Notes under the pieces: model-generated
Seen by the model: the letters and a program-made list of their open reading frames with translations, nothing else
Database searches by the model: none
What the model was told of the DNA's origin: nothing
Position numbers and translations under genes: made by a program
Shown here: piece by piece, positions 28,134 to 38,357 of the stretch
How positions within the stretch are numbered: position 1 is the first letter of the stretch
Layout: every line of letters begins with the position of its first letter
Assembly: GCA_016713445.1 (NCBI GenBank)
Contig: JADJPB010000009.1
Location: 1-64,000, forward strand
Direction: 5' to 3'
DNA: 64,000 bases
DNA from: Bacteroidota bacterium
Lineage (GTDB): Bacteria; Bacteroidota; Bacteroidia; AKYH767-A; OLB10

Positions 28134-29342
28134 ATGGAAATCGTATTGAATAAGATAGAAGATGCTATTAATGCAATTCGTGAAGGGAAGATCATCATTG
28201 TAGTTGACGATGCGGATCGTGAGAATGAAGGTGATTTTTTAATGGCTTCTGAATGCGCTACTCCTGAATTGGTCAATTTCATGGCTACTCATGGTCGTGG
28301 ATTGATTTGTGTTTCACTGAGTGAAGAGCGTTGTGAAGAATTAGATTTACCCATGATGGTGAATAAAAACACAGCTTCTCATGAAACAGCCTTTACCATC
28401 TCGGTCGATTTGTTGGGACAAGGATGTACTACCGGTATTTCTGCTTCTGATCGCTCTAAAACCATAAAGGCTCTGGTAAACCCATCTACAAAAGCTGAAG
28501 AACTAGGGCGACCTGGACACATTTTTCCTCTTAAAGCTAAGAAAGGTGGCGTAATTCGCAGGGCAGGACATACAGAAGCATCCATGGACCTGGCTCGCAT
28601 GGCTGGATATTTTCCGAGTGGTGTGATTGTAGAAATCATGAATGAAGATGGATCAATGGCACGCTTACCGGAGTTATTGGAGTTGGCAGCAAAGTTTAAT
28701 ATGGTCATCATTTCCATTGAAGATTTAATTAAATATCGCCTAGAGAAAGAGAGCTTGATCGAAAGAATGGTATCGGTGAACATGCCTACTACGCACGGTG
28801 AATTTGAGATGGTCGCTTATCGTCATAAAGAAAGTAACGAAGAACATCTTGCCTTGATTAAAGGTACATGGAAAGCGGATGAACCGGTAATGGTGCGGGT
28901 GCATTCCTCTTGTATGACAGGTGATATTTTTGGTTCTTGCAGATGTGATTGTGGTCCTCAATTGCACAATGCCATGGAGATGATTAATAATGAAGGGAAA
29001 GGTGTAATTCTTTATATGAATCAAGAAGGCAGAGGGATCGGATTGATGAATAAATTATTGGCTTACAAATTACAGGAGCAGGGCTTGGATACAGTAGATG
29101 CCAATTTGCAGTTAGGATTTAAGATGGATGAACGTGATTATGGTGTGGGCGCTCAAATACTTCGTGACCTTGGTGTGAGTAAGATGCGTTTAATGACTAA
29201 CAATCCCACAAAGCGTGCTGGACTCATCGGTTACGGATTAGAAATCGTTGAAAGTATTCCCATCGAAATTTCTCCAAACCCACACAATAAACAATATTTA
29301 GAAACTAAGCGAGACAAAATGGGGCATGCCATTAAAGCCTAA
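28134..29342 (+). CDS. ribBA: Bifunctional 3,4-dihydroxy-2-butanone-4-phosphate synthase / GTP cyclohydrolase II
   Basis: This fusion makes the two starting units of riboflavin. Residues 1-200 are DHBP synthase (RibB), acting on ribulose 5-phosphate, with DDADRENEGDFLMASE and GHTEASMDLARMAGYFP. Residues about 210-400 are GTP cyclohydrolase II (RibA), with the zinc motif HSSCMTGDIFGSCRCDCG, the catalytic stretch NQEGRGIGLMNKL and TNNPTKRAGL. At 402 residues it has normal length, is intact and keeps its metal-binding Cys residues. It is transcribed with its own promoter at 28105-28112. The next gene, a phosphohexomutase, has a separate -7 box, so no operon is implied. Confidence 0.95.
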   Translation: MEIVLNKIEDAINAIREGKIIIVVDDADRENEGDFLMASECATPELVNFMATHGRGLICVSLSEERCEELDLPMMVNKNTASHETAFTISVDLLGQGCTTGISASDRSKTIKALVNPSTKAEELGRPGHIFPLKAKKGGVIRRAGHTEASMDLARMAGYFPSGVIVEIMNEDGSMARLPELLELAAKFNMVIISIEDLIKYRLEKESLIERMVSVNMPTTHGEFEMVAYRHKESNEEHLALIKGTWKADEPVMVRVHSSCMTGDIFGSCRCDCGPQLHNAMEMINNEGKGVILYMNQEGRGIGLMNKLLAYKLQEQGLDTVDANLQLGFKMDERDYGVGAQILRDLGVSKMRLMTNNPTKRAGLIGYGLEIVESIPIEISPNPHNKQYLETKRDKMGHAIKA

Positions 29343-29446
29343 ATTCTCATTTTGTTCATATTCGAATACAATAGGTTCTTTCATAGTGCTGTGAATTTGT
29401 TCATTTTTTGATCAAAAACAAGTTTAATAATCCCTTGCTAAACTTT

Positions 29447-29454
29447 ATCTTTGT
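29447..29454 (+). promoter_or_regulatory. -7 box of the phosphohexomutase promoter
   Basis: TATCTTTG matches TAnnTTTG, 39 bases before the ATG at 29494. The matching -33 position (about 29423-29426) reads GTTT rather than TTTG. Confidence 0.45.
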
Positions 29455-29493
29455 ATTCGTGTTTTTTTTCAGATATACACTCGATATAAATAT

Positions 29494-30899
29494 ATGACCT
29501 TAATAAAATCAATTTCAGGAATTCGTGGAACTATCGGCGGAAAAGCAGGCGATGGACTTTCTCCTGTTGATGTGTTAAAATTCACTTCAGCGTATGGAGT
29601 TTGGATTCAGAATTCACATCCTGGTGTAAAATGTAAAGTAGTGATCGGTAGAGATGCTCGTATCTCGGGTCAAATGGTGAGTGGATTGGTTGCCTCTACG
29701 TTGATGAGTTTAGGGATTGATGTGATCGATACTGGTTTATCTACTACACCTACCGTGGAAATGGCAGTGCCCTACCATCAAGCACAAGGCGGAATCATAC
29801 TTACAGCTAGTCACAATCCTAAACAATGGAATGCATTAAAACTTCTCAATTCAAAAGGAGAATTTATTTCTGCAGAGAATGGTGCCGAAGTTTTAGAGAT
29901 CGCAGAAGTTGGAAATGTGGAGTTTGCTGATGTGAATGGATTGGGGAAATTAAGTACAGATCAATTAGCAATAGCCCGACATATTGAAGCAATTTTAGCC
30001 TTGCCTTTGGTCGATCGAAAAGCAATTAAAGCAAAGAAATTCATTGTTGCCATCGATTGTGTAAATTCTACCGGAGGAATTGCATTGCCACCATTATTGA
30101 AAGCATTAGGGGTTGATGAGGTGATAGAATTATATTGTACACCTGACGGAAATTTCCCGCATAATCCAGAACCACTTCCTGAACATCTCACAGAAATTTC
30201 TAAAATTGTCGTGAAGAGTAAAGCACATGTAGGATTAGTAGTGGATCCGGATGTAGATCGGTTGGCGATAGTTTGTGAAGATGGTGAAATGTTTGGAGAG
30301 GAATACACATTAGTTGCGGTTGCTGACTATGTTTTACAACATAAGTCTGGGAATACAGTATCTAATCTTTCCTCTACACGTGCATTGCGTGATGTGACCG
30401 AAAAACATGGGGGTACTTATGCTGCAAGTGCGGTTGGAGAAGTAAATGTAGTCGAGAAGATGAAAGCTACCAACGCAGTAATTGGAGGTGAAGGAAATGG
30501 TGGTGTGATTCTTCCTGAATTACATTACGGTCGCGATGCACTTGCAGGAATAGCGTTGTTTCTGTCTCATTTGGCGAAGTCAGGAAAAACATGTTCTATG
30601 TTGCGCTCCGGTTATCCAAGCTATTTCATCTCGAAAAATAAAATTGAATTAACTCCCGATGTGAATGTAGATTTAATTCTGGATAATATTATTGAGAAGT
30701 ATAAAATCATCCGGTGAATACAATCGACGGTGTAAAGATTGAATTCGACAAAGAGTGGGTGCATTTGCGTCGATCTAACACAGAACCTATTATTCGAATT
30801 TATTCGGAGAGTCAATCCATGACTACCGCAAATAATTTGGCCGGGAAAATTATGGCCGATATTAAAGATATTCTAAACGGAGTATTGTCAAAAGCTTAA
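29494..30899 (+). CDS. glmM: Phosphoglucosamine mutase / phosphohexomutase (one frameshift)
   Basis: An alpha-D-phosphohexomutase with all four landmarks: substrate start SGIRGTIGGK, the active phosphoserine loop TASHNP (about residue 105), metal loop DPDVDR (about residue 250), sugar-binding GEGNGG (about residue 330) and the phosphate-binding RRSNTEPIIRIYSES near the C-terminus. The last lies in a second open piece (30714-30899). It joins as KYKNHPVNTIDGVKIEF if the A4 at 30703-30706 is read as A5, making about 468 residues. The family includes GlmM, which converts glucosamine 6-phosphate to glucosamine 1-phosphate for peptidoglycan, and phosphomannomutases. The choice of substrate is not certain. 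The next gene begins 12 bases downstream. Confidence 0.85.
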
Positions 30900-30911
30900 A
30901 AGAAGTTTATT

Positions 30912-32047
30912 ATGAAAGTGTATTTAGATAACGCTGCTACCACGCCTATGCATCCCTTAGTAGTGGAGGCAATGGTACCAATGCTAGCCAATCAGTTTGG
31001 TAATCCATCTTCTATTCATTCGTTTGGACGCGAAGTGCGAACTGTGATTGAAGGCGCAAGAAAAAAAGTAGCACAACTTTTACATGCCTCGCCCTCTGAA
31101 ATATTTTTTACTTCCGGTGGAACCGAAGCTGATAATATGGTGCTTCGATGTTGTGTACTTGATCTCGGTATTAAGCACATTATCACTTCTCCGATTGAGC
31201 ATCATGCAGTCTTACATACCTCAGAAGATATGGAGTCTCGTGGCTTTGCTAAAGTAAGTTTGGTGAATGTGGATGGTTGCGGTCGTGTAGATATGAATCA
31301 TCTGGAATCTTTGTTAATGGAAAATCCCAAATCCCTGGTTTCTTTGATGCATGCCAATAATGAGCTAGGTACTATGATCTCATTGGTGGAAGTTGGAAAC
31401 TTGTGTAGAAAATACGATTCGTTATTTCATTCCGATACGGTTCAAACAATGGGACATTATACACATAATTTATCAGAACTTCCTGTTGATTTTATTACGG
31501 GAGCTGCCCATAAATTTCATGGTCCTAAAGGTGTCGGTTTTTTATACATTAATCATCAAGTAAAAATTAAGCCTTACATCACAGGGGCGCACAAGAACGT
31601 AATATGCGTGGAGGGACTGAAAATGTTTATGGCATTGTGGGTTTAGCAAAAGCATTAGAGATAGCTTATGAGCATATCGACAGTGATATTAAAGAAATTT
31701 CTGCTCTTAAAAAATACATGGCTGAAGAATTGCAAAATTCTATTCCCGGTATTCAGTTTAATGGTGAAACTAATCCTGAGCATAGTTTGTACACCGTACT
31801 GAATGTATCTTTTCCTCCTTCCGATCATTCAGAAATGTTGTTGTTTAGTTTAGATATTGCGGGCATTGCCTGTTCAGCTGGGAGCGCATGTTCTTCTGGA
31901 AGTAATGTAGGTTCACATGTGTTGAATGGCATTAAAGCATCTCCGGATCGTACGGCCATTCGTTTTTCTTTTAGTCGATTTAATACCAAAGAAGAAATCG
32001 ATTATTGTGTGGAGAAAGTGAGAGAATTATTCTTAGTGAAAGCTTAA
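30912..32047 (+). CDS. Cysteine desulfurase, NifS/IscS type (one frameshift)
   Basis: A PLP-dependent class V aminotransferase-fold enzyme that releases sulfur from cysteine for Fe-S clusters or tRNA thiolation. The N-terminal MKVYLDNAATTPMHP, TSGGTEADNM and IEHHAVLHT, the PLP lysine in GAAHKFHGPKG (about residue 203) and the catalytic cysteine in SAGSACSSGS (about residue 325) are all present. The two pieces (30912-31646, 31604-32047) join as ITGGAQERNMRGGTEN if the G4 at 31584-31587 is read as G5, giving about 378 residues. That the key residues lie on both sides of the break argues for a sequencing indel. It is probably co-transcribed with the phosphohexomutase. Confidence 0.88.
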
Positions 32048-32100
32048 GCCAATTTGATATTGGCTAGTAGACTAGATTGGGGTAGTTTGTTTTTTCAGAT

Positions 32101-32131
32101 TTGGATTATGCCTTAATATTAAGTATCTTGT
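32101..32131 (+). promoter_or_regulatory. Promoter of the LVIVD-repeat protein gene
   Basis: A -33 TTG (32101-32103), 20-nt spacer and TATCTTGT (32124-32131, one mismatch to TAnnTTTG) lie just upstream. Transcription would start near 32137, past the first ATG at 32135, which supports the start at 32150. Confidence 0.45.
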
Positions 32132-32149
32132 ACCATGTATATACATAAC

Positions 32150-34405
32150 ATGAGAAAATTGCTACTTGCCGTATTGCTGATTACTGCTTTTGTAAGTTCA
32201 GGAAAAGCACAGTCGAATTTTAATGTTCAATTTCGATCGCACTTACCCTATGGTGCTGCTGTTGAATTGTCTAATATTTGGGGTTATGTAGATTCATTGG
32301 GAAATGAATATGCATTAGTAGGTGCACAAAATGGTTTGTCTATTGTTGATGTTACAAATCCAACCAATCCAATTGTAAAATTTACAGTAGCTGGAACTAA
32401 TTCATTTTGGCGTGAGGTGCAGGTGCATGGCAAGTATGCTTATGTTACTACAGAAGGATGTTGTCTCGGGCTTCAAATCATAAATTTATCAAATCTTCCG
32501 GCTTCAGTAAGCTCGAAGTATTGGACAGGTTCGGGCGCTATTGCTGGAACTTTAGGTCGTATACATTCACTTCACATTCGTGATGGGTATGCTTATTTGA
32601 ACGGTTCACAATTGTTTGGCGGCGCAGCCTTAATAATTTCTTTGGCAGATCCTTGGAATCCCGTTTATCTGTCGAATACTTCTCCCGGATTTTCAGGAAA
32701 CACACGATATATTCACGATTGCTATGTTCGGAATGATACCTTGTGGGGTGCGAATATCTATGGTGGATATTTTTCAGTTTTCGATGTCTCAAATAAATCA
32801 AATCCTGTATTTATTAATGGGGAATATACACCCAATAATTTTACGCATAATACTTGGATGTCTGATGATGGAAGCTCCACTTTATTTACAACAGATGAAG
32901 TCAGTAATTCATTTCTTGCGGCGTATGATGTCTCCAATACATCAAATATAGTTTTGTTGGATAAGCTGCAAGGGAATCCAGGAAGTGGATCAATTATTCA
33001 TAATACCTATATCAGAAATAATTTTGCTATCAATTCATATTATAAAGATGGTGTTACCATTGTGGATGTGAGTCGACCAAGGAATATGATCACAGTGGGG
33101 AAATATGATACCTATACACAGGGTGCCGGAAATGGTTTTAATGGTGCTTGGGGTGTTCACCCGTTTTTGCCATCAGGTAATTTGGTAGTGTCCGATATTA
33201 ATAACGGACTTTTTGTGCTAACGCCAACGTATGTACGTGCTTGTTATTTGGAAGGCGTTGTTTCTGATTCTTGTTCCGGCTTGCCTTTGTCAAATGTTTC
33301 CGTGGTAATTACGAGTGGAACACATCACACTGAATTGTCACTGTTAAATGGTGAATTTAGAACTGGTACCGCTAACGCTGGAACATACACAGTAACTTTT
33401 AGCAAGTCGGGATATACATCCAAAGTAATTCAAAATGTAATGTTACAAAATGGTGTTTTGAATGCGATGAATGTTCAGTTGCGTCCAACGAATGCTGTGA
33501 ATATTGCATCTGCTTCTACTTTCAACCCGCTTTGTTTTGCTGCCTCAACAGGAGCTATCAATATCACTACAGCCAATGGTACACTGCCCTTTACTTTTCT
33601 ATGGTCGAATGGTGCTAGCGCTGAAGATTTAGCGGGTGTTACTGCAGGTAATTATACCGTGACGGTGGTGGATGGTGTTGGTTGTGCTGCAATGCGCAAC
33701 TTTACATTAACATCTCCGCCCGTTATAAATCCATCATCCAGTGTTATACCAATCTCTTGCAATCAAGCTGAGGATGGTGTTATTGGAGTAAATGTAAATG
33801 GAGGTGTGAGCCCTTATACTTATCAATGGACTTATAATCCTTTTCCACCATTACCAAATTCGGATATTTTAAGAATGAAAGTAAGTAGTGTAAAGCCAAA
33901 GCAAATTGGAAATTCTTTAAGTATGCTTCCGGATAGTACAGGAATTGATAGTTTGGTGTCCGGAATCTATTCTTTGCAAATAACAGATGCTAATGGTTGT
34001 GTGTTAAATGCTTCCTATCCTTTACTCGATCCGTTAAACCCATGCAGTGTGATTATTTCATTACGCTTGTTTGTAGAAGGTTTTTATACGGGCTCAAACA
34101 CAATGACCCCTTTAATAAATCCATCTTCACAGCTTACCGATACAGTTCGATTGGAGCTGCGGGATACAGTAGCCCCTTTTACGATTCATCATGTTGGTAC
34201 AGGTGTTGTGAATTCTAATGGTTATGTCGACTTTGTTTTTTCTCCTTCATTGTGGCAACAATCGTATTACCTCGTTGTGAAGCACCGTAATAGTATTGAG
34301 ACATGGAGTAAGACACCGTTTTATATTCCGCAAGGAATCCAAAATTTTAGCTTAACGGATGCGCTGATACCATTAACTAACCCCTTCAAGTCTTACACTA
34401 AATAA
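32150..34405 (+). CDS. Secreted choice-of-anchor B (LVIVD-repeat) protein with SprB-like repeats
   Basis: The start at 32150 gives a clean signal peptide (MRKLLLAVLLITAFVSSGKAQ). Residues about 25-375 carry LVIVD-type repeats (ALVGAQNGLSIVDVTNPTNP, YAYVTTEG, GVTIVDVSRPRNM, VVSDINNGLFVL), expected to fold as a beta-propeller. A carboxypeptidase-like regulatory segment follows (GVVSDSCSGLPLSNVSVVI). Then come two SprB-like repeats (FNPLCFAASTGAINIT...NGTLPFTFLWSNGA and ISCNQAEDGVIGV...GGVSPYTYQW) and a C-terminal domain of about 130 residues. It is 751 residues, intact, without an obvious T9SS sorting domain, although SprB repeats are typical of T9SS-exported surface proteins. Role unknown, probably surface-exposed. 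Confidence 0.8.
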   Translation: MRKLLLAVLLITAFVSSGKAQSNFNVQFRSHLPYGAAVELSNIWGYVDSLGNEYALVGAQNGLSIVDVTNPTNPIVKFTVAGTNSFWREVQVHGKYAYVTTEGCCLGLQIINLSNLPASVSSKYWTGSGAIAGTLGRIHSLHIRDGYAYLNGSQLFGGAALIISLADPWNPVYLSNTSPGFSGNTRYIHDCYVRNDTLWGANIYGGYFSVFDVSNKSNPVFINGEYTPNNFTHNTWMSDDGSSTLFTTDEVSNSFLAAYDVSNTSNIVLLDKLQGNPGSGSIIHNTYIRNNFAINSYYKDGVTIVDVSRPRNMITVGKYDTYTQGAGNGFNGAWGVHPFLPSGNLVVSDINNGLFVLTPTYVRACYLEGVVSDSCSGLPLSNVSVVITSGTHHTELSLLNGEFRTGTANAGTYTVTFSKSGYTSKVIQNVMLQNGVLNAMNVQLRPTNAVNIASASTFNPLCFAASTGAINITTANGTLPFTFLWSNGASAEDLAGVTAGNYTVTVVDGVGCAAMRNFTLTSPPVINPSSSVIPISCNQAEDGVIGVNVNGGVSPYTYQWTYNPFPPLPNSDILRMKVSSVKPKQIGNSLSMLPDSTGIDSLVSGIYSLQITDANGCVLNASYPLLDPLNPCSVIISLRLFVEGFYTGSNTMTPLINPSSQLTDTVRLELRDTVAPFTIHHVGTGVVNSNGYVDFVFSPSLWQQSYYLVVKHRNSIETWSKTPFYIPQGIQNFSLTDALIPLTNPFKSYTK

Positions 34406-34428
34406 TTTAGTAGAGTTCTCTTTTTTTG

Positions 34429-34838
34429 ATGATGGAATTTTCTAAATCAATAAAAATCACTTCGCTTTCATCCCTGTATGAACTTATGCCAAAACAGGAG
34501 CGGGAAATGTTGGATGTATTGCGGCAAATTATTTTAGATGTTTTGCCCAAAAGGTGTAAAGAAAAATTTCCTACAATGTTCCATATTTCTATGGCAATAA
34601 AGGAATATGTATTGTTTGGCCAGCAGCAGTCCCACGTGGTGGAATAAAGTCAGGTGTACTTTTAGGATTTTGGTATGGTTGTAAACTGAAAGATGTTGAT
34701 CAGTATTTAACTCGCGGTACAAATAAGCAAATATTCTATAAGGTTTTTCAATCCGTTGAAGAAATCAATGAAAAAGCAATTCGAAAATTATTGAAGGAAG
34801 CGATTTTTCTAGATGAAAGCTGGGGTAAAAAATTATAA
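34429..34838 (+). CDS. DUF1801 (YdhG-like) domain protein (one frameshift)
   Basis: The start is ATG at 34429 or 34432 (MEFSKSIK). The first 45 residues are open as read. After adding one T to the TTT near 34567 the frame continues FSYNVPYFYGNKGICIVWPA, GVLLGFWYGCKL, LTRGTNKQIFYKVF and ends DESWGKKL at a TAA (34836-34838). The result is about 136 residues and matches the DUF1801 fold, which also occurs in iron-chaperone-like frataxin analogues (YdhG). In isolation the function cannot be stated. It converges with the capsule locus, whose last gene ends at 34976. Confidence 0.7.
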
Positions 34839-34975
34839 TGATAGTTTCTTATGCTGTCGTAAATAAATCCGAAAAAATCGTCTTTATCCGTTTTATCAGC
34901 GCCTGCCTGCCGGTTCAAAATTAAAAGATAAAATTTGCAGCTAATTTTAGTGACTCAGATGATTAAGAAAAAACT

Positions 34976-35440
34976 TTAGCTATGTTTTTTAATCACCTTC
35001 GCCGGCACTCCACCCACCATCGTATTCTCTTCTACACTTTGATTTACTACAGCACCTGCAGCTAAAACAGCTCTCTGGCCAATTTGTATATTAGGTAAAA
35101 TGATAACACCAGCGCCAATCCACGCATCATGATCGATGCTTATTTTTCCACGAATAGGAGGGAAGGTGTCATTTAAAGTAGAGTTATTCGCATCTGAGGA
35201 TAAAATCAAACTTACTCGAGGTCCTATAGAAACACGATCGCCTATTTCCAGCTCACAGGAATTATCTGAATTCATCATGGATAATACCAATCCCGGACCA
35301 ATATATACTTCTTTTCCTACTTGAAATCCACATTGACGTAAGGCCATCACTCTGATATTATTTGCCGGAAAATAACCAACAAGAAAACGCATGAATTTGA
35401 TCCATGCCTGGTGTAGTATATTTCGATTGCTAATTCCCAT
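34976..35440 (-). CDS. Left-handed beta-helix (hexapeptide repeat) acyltransferase
   Basis: This 154-residue protein has the hexapeptide-repeat pattern of LacA/NodL-type O-acetyltransferases: VYIGPGLVLS, IGDRVSIGPRVSLIL, HDAWIGAGVIILPNIQIG and AVLAAGAVVNQSVEENTMVGG, ending VPAKVIKK. The His of DHDAWIGAG corresponds to the catalytic His of the family. It is the last gene of the capsule locus on the minus strand, 9 bases after the FemAB-like gene. It most likely O- or N-acetylates a sugar of the polysaccharide. Acetyl-CoA as donor is family knowledge; the acceptor is unknown. Confidence 0.88.
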   Translation of the reverse strand: MGISNRNILHQAWIKFMRFLVGYFPANNIRVMALRQCGFQVGKEVYIGPGLVLSMMNSDNSCELEIGDRVSIGPRVSLILSSDANNSTLNDTFPPIRGKISIDHDAWIGAGVIILPNIQIGQRAVLAAGAVVNQSVEENTMVGGVPAKVIKKHS

Positions 35441-35449
35441 CTGCAGAAA

Positions 35450-36469
35450 TCATTTTATAAATTTAAGTATTTTTAGTCCTAGTACTCCTATTTTCATCAA
35501 AAACGGTTTGTGAATTTTTTCATAGCGTCCAAATTGCACTAACTCTCCTCCAAATTTAGCTTTGAAATCCCGAACACCGTAGTCGGCATCTGGCTTCCCA
35601 GCACCTAAGAAATCAAAATGTTTCAGGTTCATTTTTTGTCCTTCTGCAATGGCAGCCCAAGTAGAAAGGATGCTTGGATATTGTTCTTTGTATTCTTTAT
35701 CCATACCAGCAATGTACCATTCGTAGATGGCTTTTCCTGGAAATATCGGACAAACTATTCCACCTATAATTTTTCCTTCATGACGTATCAATAAAAATTT
35801 ACCAAGACCTTTGGGCAACAGTTGATCTCTAAAAAAATTGAAGAATTCTTTTGGCGCTAATGGTTTATTTACTTTTTCATGATATAAGTTCTGAAGAAGT
35901 TGGTAAAAATCATTTACCTCATTTTCATCAGTCGATTCGATGATTTCGGCAGACTGTAATCCCTTTTTTATTTGTCGCGATTTGCTTTTACTCATTGTCG
36001 ATAACAATTTCTCGGGAGACTCCGAATGAGTATGTACCAGAAAATTTAAATGTTCGAGGTAGTTAAATCCTGATTTTTGAAAAGATGATTTTAAAAACGA
36101 AGTGTCAAAGGTGTTTCTGAATTGTGTGTAGATCGCCTTGTCTCTAAGTGTTTCCTGGTATTGCATCAATAAGAGCTCGCAAGCTTCTGGATGATCAACT
36201 AACGGCCCACCCCAAATGATACTACGGCTGGTAAATGCTGCGTAAAATTTATTTTCCTGCTGCAAAACACTGACTAATATTCCTGCAATTTTCCCTTCAG
36301 CATTAATGACTGCAAAGACGAAGGGTGTATACCCCGGCACATAATTGAATAAATCGTAAGCTTCAGGTAGCTGGAAAAAATTTCCGTCAGCATGCTCCAA
36401 TACGTACTCTTTCCATCCCGATGAACGGATGAAAGAGGAGTCTGTATGGATGCTATATTTACTCGACAT
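35450..36469 (-). CDS. FemAB-like GNAT-fold acyl/aminoacyl transferase
   Basis: The 339-residue protein has the duplicated GNAT fold of the FemAB/peptidoglycan-bridge group: an N-terminal half (residues about 15-160, IHTDSSFIRSSGWKEYV, FAVINAEGKIAGILV) and a C-terminal half (about 165-320, SKSRQIKKGLQSAEI, GKFLLIRHEGKIIGGIVCPI, AIYEWYIAGMD, FDFLGAGKPD). Members in polysaccharide loci are thought to attach amino-acid or acyl groups to sugars. It lies 3 bases after the deacetylase-like gene, consistent with acylation of an amino group freed by that enzyme (inference). Confidence 0.82.
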   Translation of the reverse strand: MSSKYSIHTDSSFIRSSGWKEYVLEHADGNFFQLPEAYDLFNYVPGYTPFVFAVINAEGKIAGILVSVLQQENKFYAAFTSRSIIWGGPLVDHPEACELLLMQYQETLRDKAIYTQFRNTFDTSFLKSSFQKSGFNYLEHLNFLVHTHSESPEKLLSTMSKSKSRQIKKGLQSAEIIESTDENEVNDFYQLLQNLYHEKVNKPLAPKEFFNFFRDQLLPKGLGKFLLIRHEGKIIGGIVCPIFPGKAIYEWYIAGMDKEYKEQYPSILSTWAAIAEGQKMNLKHFDFLGAGKPDADYGVRDFKAKFGGELVQFGRYEKIHKPFLMKIGVLGLKILKFIK

Positions 36470-36472
36470 GAA

Positions 36473-37255
36473 TTATTCTGTCATGGGGTTAGCAACGTAG
36501 AAATATTTTTTGATGGCATTCTTTATGTTTTGAAATATAAGTTCTTTAATCCATGGACGATGATCATTATGCCATCGTTGTGGATGCGTTGTGATCATAA
36601 TTTTCGATGGCAAAAGGTTTTTATCTGTCGCCTGAATAATCTCGTTGCTTTTTTTAAAATTGAATCCTTGCTGAAAGGCTGCTTTTACTTTATCCCGTAC
36701 GCTAACTTTATTTCCATTCCATTTGCGACCGGTATCTGTTAAGTATAATGTTTCATTGAAGTTGACATCAAAATAGGGCTCCGCAAGTATGTTATAACTT
36801 TTATAATTATAGTCACGCCAAATTAGACGATTGTCCCAAATGGATGCCGGACTTCCATGCATGCAAATTGTTTTTACAGGGTAGAATTCGCGAAAATAAG
36901 CCAGATTTTTTTCAAATAGCTTAATTGCTTTTTTGAAATTACCATTAGCCAGTGAAAGATCTTCGTAGTGATAACCTATTTCATGTCCAAGGGATGCAAT
37001 TTTTCTTATAACTTCAGGATGATTACTTTCTTCAACCACTCTGAAATAATACGTGCTTCGAACACCAATTTCTTTTTCTATCGCAGCTTTGGCTAAGCTT
37101 TGTTTGGGAAGATCATCAACGTCATGACGCATGATGACATATTTTTCAGGAATGGGCTTAGTAAATAAATCTTCATAAGCGATAATAGCATAGCCATTAC
37201 GTTGAAAAGCTTCAAGTATCAATTTATATTTTATGAGTGTAAAATCACGAGACAT
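36473..37255 (-). CDS. Polysaccharide deacetylase-like protein (WbmS-like)
   Basis: The start is taken at ATG 37253-37255 (MSRDFTLIKYKLIL), which overlaps the upstream stop by 11 bases. A longer frame to 37354 would run inside the upstream gene. The 260-residue protein shows the NodB-type metal motif in YVIMRHDVDDLP, then YYFRVV, LGHEIGYHYEDLS and CMHGSPASIWDNR, and later THPQRWH. These fit the polysaccharide deacetylase-like barrel with Asp/His ligands. It should remove an N- or O-acetyl group from a glycan in the capsule pathway. It is followed after 3 bases by the FemAB-like gene. Confidence 0.8.
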   Translation of the reverse strand: MSRDFTLIKYKLILEAFQRNGYAIIAYEDLFTKPIPEKYVIMRHDVDDLPKQSLAKAAIEKEIGVRSTYYFRVVEESNHPEVIRKIASLGHEIGYHYEDLSLANGNFKKAIKLFEKNLAYFREFYPVKTICMHGSPASIWDNRLIWRDYNYKSYNILAEPYFDVNFNETLYLTDTGRKWNGNKVSVRDKVKAAFQQGFNFKKSNEIIQATDKNLLPSKIMITTHPQRWHNDHRPWIKELIFQNIKNAIKKYFYVANPMTE

Positions 37256-38357
37256 TATCTTTGAATCTTTCTTGAAAGGATGGATTTTTGTTGAGTTCAA
37301 TGGCACTAGACGGATAATTTTCAAAAAACCATACAAAGAATTTTGTTGGATCAATAGTTTCTTTCAGTAAAAGTGCCCTCTTTTTTTGCCATTTGCTTTT
37401 TAAGTCGGGAGTTTCTACGATTTCATTTATTTTTTGTAATAGTTTTTCGGGTTGAGTGGTAGAGATACCATAAGTGAGTTCATATGGAGATTCTAATTCC
37501 TCTAAGTATCCCAATTTACCTACGAAATCATTAAAGCGAATGCTTGGAGTGCCCAATACAGCCGCTTCAGCAGTCATGGTTTGACTGTCACCCAAATAAA
37601 GGTCAGCGTAATAGAGTACATCAAGTATGTCAGAAGCTTTTACTTGTACGCGATAAGGCTCCAAAGCAGGACTTAATTCACGTTCAGAGGAGATGTGTAT
37701 CTTGCCGTAAGGCTTTAAGCGCTCAATAACGGAGAGTGCTAATTGATCTGAAATCCCCTTTTTATTTTCGTCATGCCATGCTGTTAGTTTAGCAAAACGA
37801 AGGAAGAAGTTGAGTTTGTTTTTATCAAAAACAGAAGCTACTTTTTCTGGATTGGGAGTAAAGTAATTCGGATGCAAATAGGCGAGTTCATGGTTCCCTT
37901 TGTACTTTATTGTTTTTGGATGATTATTCCACTGAGCCGCACTACAAGACTCAGGACACAACTGATGTGCTAAAAAAGGAACAAACACTTTGCTGTATAC
38001 CGGAAATATCTCCAGATCATCTTCGAATACACCAATGCTTTTTACGCCCATTAATTTTGCGAAGGGAGCAAACTCAGCAGAAGTGGAAATAAATAAATGA
38101 GGCTTGAACTGTCGAACGATTTTCCAGTGCGCACATGTTCTTTTGATAAAAGAAGTGAGTATTCCCAATCGAGAGTCTTTTCTTTCTTCTTCTGCGATGT
38201 TTATGAATTCAATATTGCTTTCTTGGAGCAATTTAGTGAGTACATCTTTTGTTTTACTGGTGACTAATACCGAATGCCCATGCTCCTTCAAAATACGCAT
38301 GGTATTTTTGAAGAGATGAAAATGGGCAGGATGAGCCAAGTAAAACAAATAGTTCAT
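37245..38357 (-). CDS. DUF354-family glycosyltransferase-like protein
   Basis: The start at 38357 (MNYLFYLAHPAHFHLFKN) shares one base with the preceding stop (TAATG). The 370-residue protein has the GT-B-like layout of DUF354 proteins. An N-terminal Rossmann half reads LAHPAHFHLFKN and GHSVLVTSKTKDV. A C-terminal half has YYADLYLGDSQTMTAEAAVLG and TPSIRFNDFVG, the nucleotide-sugar side motif seen in UDP-GlcNAc 2-epimerase and MurG relatives. It likely transfers or epimerises a sugar in the capsule pathway. No reaction is proven for most members. Confidence 0.78.
   Translation of the reverse strand: MNYLFYLAHPAHFHLFKNTMRILKEHGHSVLVTSKTKDVLTKLLQESNIEFINIAEEERKDSRLGILTSFIKRTCAHWKIVRQFKPHLFISTSAEFAPFAKLMGVKSIGVFEDDLEIFPVYSKVFVPFLAHQLCPESCSAAQWNNHPKTIKYKGNHELAYLHPNYFTPNPEKVASVFDKNKLNFFLRFAKLTAWHDENKKGISDQLALSVIERLKPYGKIHISSERELSPALEPYRVQVKASDILDVLYYADLYLGDSQTMTAEAAVLGTPSIRFNDFVGKLGYLEELESPYELTYGISTTQPEKLLQKINEIVETPDLKSKWQKKRALLLKETIDPTKFFVWFFENYPSSAIELNKNPSFQERFKDNVS

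Noticed and set aside
29961..30308. 115-residue frame antisense to the phosphohexomutase
   Set aside because: It is a shadow of a strongly conserved coding region that carries the metal-binding loop.
32047..32065. Terminator after the cysteine desulfurase
   Set aside because: A 7-bp stem (32047-32053 with 32059-32065) is present, but no T-run follows, so it is too weak to call.
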